From contig CAVSJQ010000012.1 of assembly GCA_963728355.1 (NCBI GenBank), positions 118,490-182,489 on the forward strand: 64,000 bases of DNA, in the 5' to 3' direction. This document shows, one piece after another, positions 57,895-64,000 of the stretch. The position numbers and the translations under genes were made by a program. The number at the start of each line of letters is the position of its first letter. The first letter of the stretch is position 1. The notes below the pieces were generated by a model. That model worked only from the letters and a program-made list of their open reading frames with translations, was not told the DNA's origin and made no database searches. The DNA is from Sva-07 sp963728355 (GTDB lineage: Bacteria > Actinomycetota > Acidimicrobiia > Acidimicrobiales > Ilumatobacteraceae).

Positions 57895-60750
57895 ATGCGC
57901 GTCGGCATCCTCGGACATGTCACGGTCTGGGACGATCGCGGTGATGAAGTTCGCCTGCGCCCCCAGCTCCAGCGCCTGATTGGGCTACTCCTGTCGACGG
58001 ATGGGCCGATCTCAATCGACCAGATCTCCGAGTACGTGGCAGGTGGGAAGCGGTCTGGCTCGGCCGCCCGAACCGCCGCCGGCCGGTTGCGCTCGGTCGT
58101 GGGCGACCGACTCGTCACCGTGGGTTCCAGCTACGAACTCGTGCTGGAGCCGGACGAACTCGACGCAACGATCTTCCAGTCGCTTCGGGAGCGTGCGGCG
58201 GGTGCTCGTTCGAACGAGCGGGTGGATCTCCTCTCGTCCGCACTCGAATGCTGGCGAGGAGCGGCGTTTGGTGACCTCGCCGGAGAGGAATGGGCTGCGC
58301 CGGCCGCGGCGCGCCTGGACCGACTGCGCGCCGACGGAGTGGAGGATCTCGCCGAAGCCTTGATCGACGTCGGGAGATGGTCGGATGCCGTGACGTTGCT
58401 CGAACCGCACCTCGCCGATGTCCCGTACCAGGAGCGCCCGATCGCGCTGCTCATGCGAGCACTTGCCGGATCCGGCCGCGTCACCGATGCCCTTCGGCGA
58501 TTCCGACAGTTCACGGTTGAACTGCGCAACGACATCGGCGTCGGCCCCAGCCAGGCGTTGTCGGCACTGGAGTTCGACCTCCTGTCCGAATCGGACCCCC
58601 GACCCGATGACGCCGGCGGGTCCATTCGACCTCGTGCGGCGTCGTCGTCGAACATCCGCGAACCGATGTCGTCGTTCGTCGGTCGGGTCGACGAAGTCAA
58701 AGGCCTCGTCGAGGAGCTCGGTTCGAAGCGTCTCGTCACGCTGGTGGGGCCGGGAGGCGCCGGCAAGACCCGACTGGCGTTGCGCGTCGCCGGAGAGTCG
58801 ACCGAGGAATTCGTCGACGGTTCGTGGTTCGTCGACCTCGCCCAGATCGACGAGGAACGTGACGTCGAGATCCTGGCTGCAGCCACCCTGGGCGCGAAGG
58901 TGGAGCCGGGTGCATCGCCGACCGAGGGAGTCATCGATCACCTCCGTGACCGACGGGTGCTGGTGATCGTCGACAACTGCGAGCACGTCACCCCTGCGGC
59001 GGCGTCGCTGATTAGGGAGGTGTTGAGCCAGTGCCCGTCGATCGGTGTGCTCGCCACCAGCCGGGAACGTCTGGCGGTCGATGGCGAACAGGTACACCCG
59101 GTCGTGGGCCTCGACGACTTCGAGGCCCACGCGCTGTTCTGTGAACGTGCCGCACAAGCAGACGATCGATTCGAGGTGTCCGATGACGACGGGCTCGTGA
59201 TCGATCGGATCTGTCGTCGCCTCGACGGCATTCCGCTGGCCATCGAACTCGCGGCTGCGAGGACGCGGTCGCTGACGCCGACCGACCTGCTCGAACGCCT
59301 CGACGATCGCTTCAGTCTGCTCCGCTCAGGCCCCTCGACCAACGACCGCCACGCGTCGTTTTCCGCGACAGTGCAGTGGTCGTACGAGATGCTCGACGAC
59401 GACGAACGAACGGCCTTCGACCGATTGTCGGTGTTCTCCGGCGACTTCGATCTCGCAGCGGCGTCGGCGGTCGTGTCGTTGCCCGGCAACTCCGCCGACG
59501 TGCTGGAGATTCTCGACTCGCTCGTCGACAAGTCACTCCTGGTCGCCGATCGCAGCCGGCGCCACACGCGGTACCGGTTGTTGGAAACGCTTCGGATGTA
59601 CGGCGTCGAGCGCTTGACGGAACGAGGCGAGTCGAGAGCCACACGCCAGCGCCACGGTGAGCATTTCCTGTCGGTTGCGCTGGCCGTCCGAGCCGCCAAC
59701 GAGACCACGGCCCCGTTCCGCGACCTCAGCCCATTCGTCACCGTCCACACTGAGTGGCACAACTTTCGGGCCGCGGTGAACTGGGCGCTCGAAGACGACG
59801 ATCCGGGCCGAGCCGCCAGGGTTGCACTGATCTCGGAGGTCTTCTACCTCTTCCTCGAGGAACACGCGAGCTGGATGGATCGGATCCTGGCCAGCCTTCC
59901 CGACGAGCACCCCCTGGCAAGCATCTGCCATGCATTCGCCGCGCTGTGGAACACGCTGCGCGGCGACAACGCCGAAGCCGTCCGCATCGGGTATCGGGGG
60001 CTCGAGCTCGAGGACGGGCTCGGTGGGGTGGCACATCGACTGTTGTGGCGAGCGATCTCGGAATCGCACCTCAATACCGGTGATCCGGCCGAGGGTCTCG
60101 CGACGGCCCGGCGGTCGTTGCTCGTGATGGAGCGATCGCAGAATGACTCCGAAGTCGTCGATTCGCTTGGTCTCGCACTCGCGTGTTCGCTGGTCGCCGA
60201 GCCGCAATCGGCGGAGGGCTTCGCCGAGCGAATTGCTTCGGCCGCATTGGTCGCGCCGTCCAAGGTCAACACGACCGCTGCGGTACACGCAGCCGGATTC
60301 CTGTGCCTGTGGCGCGACGACGTCGACGGCGCGCTCGTCCATTTCCGTCGCTCGTGGGAGACGGCGGCTGGGATTCCGCACCTCCAGGGTGTCGCGTTGC
60401 GCAACCTGGCGGTGGCGGCCGCGTGGTCCGAGTTTCCGCAGGCCTCCAGCACAATCGGTGACGCCCTCGATCAGCTGGTTCGTAGTCGATTCTGGTCGTT
60501 GGTCTGGGTTGCGGTCGAGGCACTGGCAATCTCCTGGGGGCGGAGTGGACGGGCGGCCGATGCGGCTGTGCTCCTCGGCTACCTCGACCACCACGGACTC
60601 GGGTACGGGCTGCTGGTCGCTGGACGCCACGAGGTGACAGCGCGCGTTGCGGACCTGTCCGGAGCCGACGAGCAGAGAGCGACCGGCGCTGCGATGGGCC
60701 GGGACGGTCTGATGACGTTCGCGCAGGACGGTTTGCGGGTGGGCTCCTGA
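57895..60750 (+). CDS. AfsR/SARP-like regulator with NB-ARC ATPase domain
   Basis: 951 residues. An N-terminal winged-helix (MRVGILGHVTVWDDRGDEVRLRPQLQRLIGLLLS) and a bacterial transcriptional activation domain (about 95-235, DPRPD as its end) are followed by an NTPase with Walker A LVGPGGAGKTRLALRV (about 285). The Walker B region is VLVIVDNCEHV; VLATSRERLAVDGE and GIPLAIELAAARTRSLT follow, then TPR-like helices to the end. This is the AfsR-type architecture without a LuxR C-terminal HTH, as DNA binding is N-terminal. It is divergent from a lipoprotein gene. ATG 57895 is favoured over 57865. Confidence 0.86.
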   Translation: MRVGILGHVTVWDDRGDEVRLRPQLQRLIGLLLSTDGPISIDQISEYVAGGKRSGSAARTAAGRLRSVVGDRLVTVGSSYELVLEPDELDATIFQSLRERAAGARSNERVDLLSSALECWRGAAFGDLAGEEWAAPAAARLDRLRADGVEDLAEALIDVGRWSDAVTLLEPHLADVPYQERPIALLMRALAGSGRVTDALRRFRQFTVELRNDIGVGPSQALSALEFDLLSESDPRPDDAGGSIRPRAASSSNIREPMSSFVGRVDEVKGLVEELGSKRLVTLVGPGGAGKTRLALRVAGESTEEFVDGSWFVDLAQIDEERDVEILAAATLGAKVEPGASPTEGVIDHLRDRRVLVIVDNCEHVTPAAASLIREVLSQCPSIGVLATSRERLAVDGEQVHPVVGLDDFEAHALFCERAAQADDRFEVSDDDGLVIDRICRRLDGIPLAIELAAARTRSLTPTDLLERLDDRFSLLRSGPSTNDRHASFSATVQWSYEMLDDDERTAFDRLSVFSGDFDLAAASAVVSLPGNSADVLEILDSLVDKSLLVADRSRRHTRYRLLETLRMYGVERLTERGESRATRQRHGEHFLSVALAVRAANETTAPFRDLSPFVTVHTEWHNFRAAVNWALEDDDPGRAARVALISEVFYLFLEEHASWMDRILASLPDEHPLASICHAFAALWNTLRGDNAEAVRIGYRGLELEDGLGGVAHRLLWRAISESHLNTGDPAEGLATARRSLLVMERSQNDSEVVDSLGLALACSLVAEPQSAEGFAERIASAALVAPSKVNTTAAVHAAGFLCLWRDDVDGALVHFRRSWETAAGIPHLQGVALRNLAVAAAWSEFPQASSTIGDALDQLVRSRFWSLVWVAVEALAISWGRSGRAADAAVLLGYLDHHGLGYGLLVAGRHEVTARVADLSGADEQRATGAAMGRDGLMTFAQDGLRVGS

Positions 60751-61206
60751 TGATCCAGCCTCGCCGTCTGCTGCCCCCACGAGGACGGTTCACGTTGACA
60801 TGTGATGGCGCGAAATAGTCGGTTCCGTGGATGCGTGATGCTTCGATCGATCAGCGAATGCCACGGTCGCCGGGATATCGGCATCGAGACGTCGGCGGCG
60901 CCGCTCGACAATCGGTCGGAGTCCGTGGAACGACCCGCCCGGGAACGGCCCAAGTCTCGCGTCACGTCGTCGCGTCACCGAGCTGGTGACTAGTGATCTC
61001 GGGCATGCCTCGTTGACAGCGCGGACAGGGTGTGGCGACGAGCGAGTCGATCGCCGGCGCACCAAGGCTGCAGCGCCTGCGCATCGTGCCGATTCGTGTT
61101 CGCCGCAGGCAATGGTGGTGTGCCGGACCGGGCGTCGGCAGCGGTTCAGGCAGAATCCGTTCACACTGTTGGGTTGCGGAGTCCCGTACGTGTCGAAAGG
61201 ATCCTG
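60751..61206. other. 456-bp stretch without a clear gene
   Basis: Short frames on both strands lack gene-like codon use. AAGGATCCTG just before 61207 is the ribosome site of the next gene; GGCAGAATCCGTTCACACTG near 61151 faintly recalls the CAGAATCA element of the island repeats. Confidence 0.5.
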
Positions 61207-61599
61207 ATGAGCGCACTGGAACCAGCCGAGGTCAGCGCACTGTTCGAGCGCCGTTTCGCAGAGGGTGATCTCGAGGGTCTCATGGCCCTCTACGAAGACG
61301 ACGCTGTCTTTCCAACGCCGCGTGGCACCTCGACGTGGCTGGCCGAGTTGAACGGACCACGCCGAGATGAGGCGCTGGCGACACTCGCCGACGAAGGCTG
61401 TCGCCATGAAGCTGCATTCCTCATGGAGGGCCCCACCGGGCCGCTCCTCGTCTGGACCAGCGAGGCAGAAGACATCGATGCTGCGCGACTTGCGTATCGA
61501 GAATCGACGCACGTCATCGACGCAGAACACAGACTCGTGTTACGAGAAGCTCTGGGCGATCCGATTCGCTTGGAACAGGTCTTGGACCTTCGGCCGTAG
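61207..61599 (+). CDS. small protein, SnoaL-like start with DUF6176-like remainder
   Basis: 130 residues. The first about 35 residues (VSALFERRFAEGDLEGLMALYEDDAVFP) read like the opening of a SnoaL/NTF2 fold. From there EALATLADEGCRHEAAFLMEGPTGPLLVWTSEAEDIDAARLAYRESTHVIDAEHRLVLREALG resembles DUF6176. The two parts together look chimeric, perhaps a cassette-style fusion; recognition is from memory of family patterns. Ribosome site AAGGA at 61198. Confidence 0.6.
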   Translation: MSALEPAEVSALFERRFAEGDLEGLMALYEDDAVFPTPRGTSTWLAELNGPRRDEALATLADEGCRHEAAFLMEGPTGPLLVWTSEAEDIDAARLAYRESTHVIDAEHRLVLREALGDPIRLEQVLDLRP

Positions 61600-61631
61600 T
61601 ACCGCGGTGGTGGCAGGCCGTCCAGCCACTC

Positions 61632-61717
61632 CGCACACTCCGCCGCTCAGAATGCCGTCAGCGGCGCTCCGCGAGCCGCGAGATGACGGCCCAAGCCGAG
61701 TGCCTGGCAATGACGGA
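61632..61717 (-). repeat. intergenic repeat, type B
   Basis: Begins CCGCACACTCC and CAGAATG, and ends GACGGCCCAAGCCGAGTGCC, like the copies at 15395 and 63798. The inside folds as GCCGTCAGCGGC with GCCGC-gaga-TGACGGC, a stem with a 4-base bulge. It lies 32 bases behind a plus-strand gene. Confidence 0.65.
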
Positions 61718-61825
61718 CGTATCCGCCCAGGTAGCGCACTCGGCAATGCTGTCTTCGACCCGGCGGTCGTCAGGTCGGTGCCGAGGCGGTGCTTTCGTTC
61801 TGGGCCTCATGAGAGACTCGAGGCG

Positions 61826-62785
61826 ATGGACACGGTGAGTGGGCCGAACCGCAAGGGGATCGCTCTGTTCTTCCTTGCCGTGGTGGTCGCTGCCGTATTC
61901 GGGTTGTGGTGGACCCAGCGGCCCGGTGAGCCGGAACCGGCACTGTGGCAAGTTGATCCCGCAGCGAGCCTGACAGCTGCTTCGGGCGAGGTCCCGATCA
62001 ATGTGATCGAGAGGGAATGCGCATCGGGCCGATCTGCAAGTGGTCGAATCGTGGTGAAGGTGGACGAGGACGTGGAATCGATCACGTTCGATGTCCGTGT
62101 CAAGCGGCGACCCGGCGCCCAGGACTGTCAAGGCAATCCGATCACGCCGTACGTCGTTGAGTTGGGGTCGCCGCTCGGAGAACGAGTGATCCTCGGCGCA
62201 ACACCAGCAGGCGAGTGGAGTGGCCCGGCAACGACCGATACCACCGGGCCGCAGTCCTCGAGCACCGTGGGGGCACTGGAGTTCAACCTCGACAGCGATC
62301 CGCTGCGGAATCCTTCGGTGTTCGGGTACAGCGCGCTCAGCGAGGTGGACGAAGCTGCGTTGATTGACGACGCCAGCGACGCGCTCGGCGACCCCGATGA
62401 CGACACCGGGTGGATCCCGATGCCCGACGCGTACGCCTGCACCGGAGCCACCGAGTACCGCTCGCTGCTCTGGGCCGACATCCGCTTCGTCCTCGCACGC
62501 TCTGGCGGCGTCGGAACCCCCTACGTCGCGGCCTGGAGCATCGGTGACACGGAGCTCGCATACTCGCCTGCGCTCGCTGTCGAGATCACTGAACCGAGCG
62601 GGATCACCACCGCCGACGGGATCGGACTCGGTACCTCGGCCGATCGGCTCGAAGACGTTGAGTGGGCCCAGTTCTTGCGACGGGACGACCAATTCTTTGG
62701 TCTTGCTGGAACGGGACCGGTCAGCTTCCAGCTCGACGGCGCTGACCGGGTCGTTGCGATGAGCTACGAGCAGAACGACTGCTAA
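61826..62785 (+). CDS. membrane-anchored extracytoplasmic protein, unknown function
   Basis: 319 residues with one N-terminal transmembrane helix (GIALFFLAVVVAAVFGLWW, about 11-29) and a long soluble outer part with few cysteines (ERECAS, QDCQGN, YACTGA, final QNDC) likely paired. No family recognised. ATG 61826 puts the helix at the N terminus. Confidence 0.62.
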   Translation: MDTVSGPNRKGIALFFLAVVVAAVFGLWWTQRPGEPEPALWQVDPAASLTAASGEVPINVIERECASGRSASGRIVVKVDEDVESITFDVRVKRRPGAQDCQGNPITPYVVELGSPLGERVILGATPAGEWSGPATTDTTGPQSSSTVGALEFNLDSDPLRNPSVFGYSALSEVDEAALIDDASDALGDPDDDTGWIPMPDAYACTGATEYRSLLWADIRFVLARSGGVGTPYVAAWSIGDTELAYSPALAVEITEPSGITTADGIGLGTSADRLEDVEWAQFLRRDDQFFGLAGTGPVSFQLDGADRVVAMSYEQNDC

Positions 62786-62828
62786 CCCAACGGTGCTTCC
62801 CGGAGTTCGCGCGTTTGCCGACTGAGCC

Positions 62829-63017
62829 TCAACCCGTCACCGGCGACCTACGCCCGCTCCGGGCCCGACGCACGTTGTGAGCAAGGTCGCGTCCCGTCTC
62901 TCGATCGCCGCACAGTGCGGCGCCGAGCGCCGCCAGTCGTTGATGCTCAGTACGAAAGAACGCGTCGAAGCCGTCGTCGCCATCCGAGTCGGTCCGAGTC
63001 CCTTGCACCATCGCCAT
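62829..63017 (-). pseudogene. N-terminal fragment of a sigma-70 family factor
   Basis: 62 codons: DGFDAFFRTEHQRLAALGAALCGDRETGRDLAHNV is sigma region 2.1-2.2, like EFTAFYRAEHDAQVRRAALLVGSDDAGNDIVHDAL of the factor at 13212. After that the frame changes to RRARSGRRSPVTG and stops, with no region 4 nearby. A truncated relic of an ECF-type gene. Confidence 0.7.
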
Positions 63018-63223
63018 TCACACCTTCACACGTTCCACACCGCAAGCGGGTTGATTGCACAGCGAAACGAGCGGCCGCATTGCGACAACGCTGAGATGAC
63101 ACCGAAGCCGAGCACCTCATCACGCAGACTCACGCTTCAGGCACGACCGGCCCCGAGTCGGCCCGGTTGCAGTGCAGCGGCATCGCAATGTCCGAGGGGC
63201 AGACGGGAGCCGCACTCGCCGGC

Positions 63224-63235
63224 GTTACATGTAAC
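63224..63235. promoter_or_regulatory. perfect palindrome upstream of the MazEF-like pair
   Basis: GTTACATGTAAC ends 8 bases before the antitoxin ATG at 63244; the position fits an autoregulatory operator. Confidence 0.6.
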
Positions 63236-63243
63236 ATGCCTGC

Positions 63244-63462
63244 ATGGCTCGTCGACAGTCTTCATCTCCCACCGCCATTCGTGTCCGCGCTCACCGCCAG
63301 CGACTCCGCGAACAAGGACTGCGGCCAATCCAGATCTGGGTTCCGGATGTCCGGTCCCCGCAGTTCGCCGAGCAAGCCCACGAACAGTCGCTGGCGATCG
63401 CCTCGAGCCAACGCGAAGCCGACGACCAGGCCTTCATCGACGCCCTGGGCGACGACGAGTGA
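63244..63462 (+). CDS. MazE-like antitoxin
   Basis: 72 residues. A basic N-terminal DNA-binding part (AIRVRAHRQRLREQGLRPIQIWVPDVRSPQFAEQ) has the layout of actinobacterial MazE-type antitoxins, with an acidic tail (READDQAFIDALGDDE). Its end overlaps the MazF start by GTGA. Confidence 0.82.
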   Translation: MARRQSSSPTAIRVRAHRQRLREQGLRPIQIWVPDVRSPQFAEQAHEQSLAIASSQREADDQAFIDALGDDE

Positions 63463-63791
63463 AACGCGGCGAGATTTGGACCGCATCCGCTGGCAGCGGC
63501 TACGCCGGCAAACCGCGACCTGTCGTCATCGTGCAGGACGACCGCTTCGACGCCACCGCATCGGTGACCGTGTGCGCCCTCACCACTGACCCGACCGATG
63601 CACCACTGCTGCGATTGCTCATCGAGGCCGACGAGGTGACCGGCATCCGAGAATCCAGTCGGCTGATGATTGACAAGATCACTACCATCCCCCGTTCCAA
63701 GCTCGGCGAACATGTCGGAGAGTTGGCCGACGATGACATGATCCGGCTCTCGCGTGCTCTCGTGGTGTTTCTCGGGCTCGCCGGAACCTGA
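63459..63791 (+). CDS. mazF: MazF/PemK-type mRNA interferase toxin 2
   Basis: 110 residues: KRGEIWTASAGSGYAGKPRPVVIVQDDRFDATASVTVCALTT, then ESSRLMIDKITTIPRSKLGEHVGELADDDMIRLSRALVVFLGL, the complete PemK/MazF fold with the DK-x-TT step. The GTG start is coupled to the antitoxin. It is only distantly similar to the MazF at 10578. Confidence 0.9.
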   Translation: MKRGEIWTASAGSGYAGKPRPVVIVQDDRFDATASVTVCALTTDPTDAPLLRLLIEADEVTGIRESSRLMIDKITTIPRSKLGEHVGELADDDMIRLSRALVVFLGLAGT

Positions 63792-63797
63792 CGAACC

Positions 63798-63882
63798 CGC
63801 ACACTTCACACACCCAGAATCAACAGCTCGGCGGCGACCCCCCGCCGCATCGCGGCCCAAGCCGAGCACCCGATAATCCCGC
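63798..63882 (-). repeat. intergenic repeat, type C
   Basis: Begins CCGCACACTTC, carries CCAGAATCAA, and ends CGCGGCCCAAGCCGAGCACC then CGATAATCCC. Inside, GCTCGGC pairs with GCCGAGC. It starts seven bases behind the mazF stop. Confidence 0.7.
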
Positions 63883-63929
63883 GTGCTCCGAGGGTCGATC
63901 TCGACACACTGCCTGCGGTCGGCGACGAA

Positions 63930-64000
63930 ATGGACTTCCATCGGCGGTACTCTCAGGGCATCGAGCTGTGGCGAGAGACCCGTTTTTCGCCGATGGCTCC
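63930..64000 (+). CDS. possible start of a gene running off the right edge
   Basis: ATG 63930 opens a frame (MDFHRRYSQGIELWRETRFS) that stays open to the window end. Too short to judge. Confidence 0.25.
   Translation, partial: MDFHRRYSQGIELWRETRFSPMA

Noticed and set aside
60751..61206. Short ORFs between the AfsR-like gene and 61207
   Set aside because: Arg/Ser-rich chance frames without ribosome sites or family patterns.
55878..64000. A complete prophage
   Set aside because: Apart from integrase 2, no capsid, tail, terminase, portal or lysis genes were seen.

Overview
The window looks like chromosome of a high-GC actinobacterium, most likely an Acidimicrobiia member close to Ilumatobacter (inference from gene content, not a search). 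The signs are an F420-type luciferase-like oxidoreductase, a GlxR/Crp-like regulator, a CysO-type sulfur carrier ending in AVAGG, an actinobacterial HemQ, a DUF3263 plus LytR_C pair, a UPF0182 membrane protein, DivIVA-type coiled coils, frequent GTG starts and many ATGA/GTGA overlaps. Two conserved core blocks alternate with two accessory regions, each beginning at a tRNA gene with a tyrosine integrase.

Core block 1 (1-7.1 kb): the end of an FtsX-like permease gene, an F420-type oxidoreductase, a dienelactone hydrolase, a Crp regulator divergent from ispD-ispF-rlmB, and a Tat-exported protein carrying three LDTR-type repeats and a sortase domain.

Genomic island 1 (7156-20603): inserted in the 3' end of tRNA-Thr(TGT). 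A 47-bp copy of the tRNA 3' end lies at 20557-20603 and differs at only two bases, which form a compensated T-stem pair. A tyrosine integrase follows the tRNA, and TGCCCAC motifs lie just inside both ends. The cargo is dense in toxin-antitoxin loci: two MntA/HepT pairs in opposite orientation, MazF with its antitoxin, RHH/Doc, HigBA, and an HTH gene behind a toxin broken by a stop codon. It also holds two sigma-factor/membrane-protein pairs, a lipoprotein, a VOC protein and unknowns, with partly repeated 80-100 bp intergenic sequences between some genes.

Core block 2 (20.7-54.3 kb): a GNAT protein divergent from an adenylation-carrier didomain, uridine kinase, DUF3263/LytR_C, glycerate kinase, CysO, enoyl-CoA hydratase, a CIRCE-controlled groEL, hemQ, a solute-binding lipoprotein, glnD, Nudix, PAC2, a HEAT-repeat protein, a PDZ-Lon protease, a DivIVA-like fusion protein, UPF0182, TrpB2, transporters, a nitroreductase, and a complete five-gene operon for a group 3b-type bidirectional [NiFe] hydrogenase with its maturation protease. 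A ~55-bp palindromic intergenic repeat occurs six times here and was not seen in the islands.

Accessory region 2 (54.5 kb to the right edge): begins at the initiator tRNA-Met with a second tyrosine integrase. It contains an AfsR-like ATPase regulator divergent from a lipoprotein gene, small unknown genes, a sigma-factor fragment, a MazEF-like pair under a perfect palindrome, and intergenic repeats related to those of island 1. No second copy of the tRNA-Met 3' end was seen, so the element either continues past the window or is a remnant.
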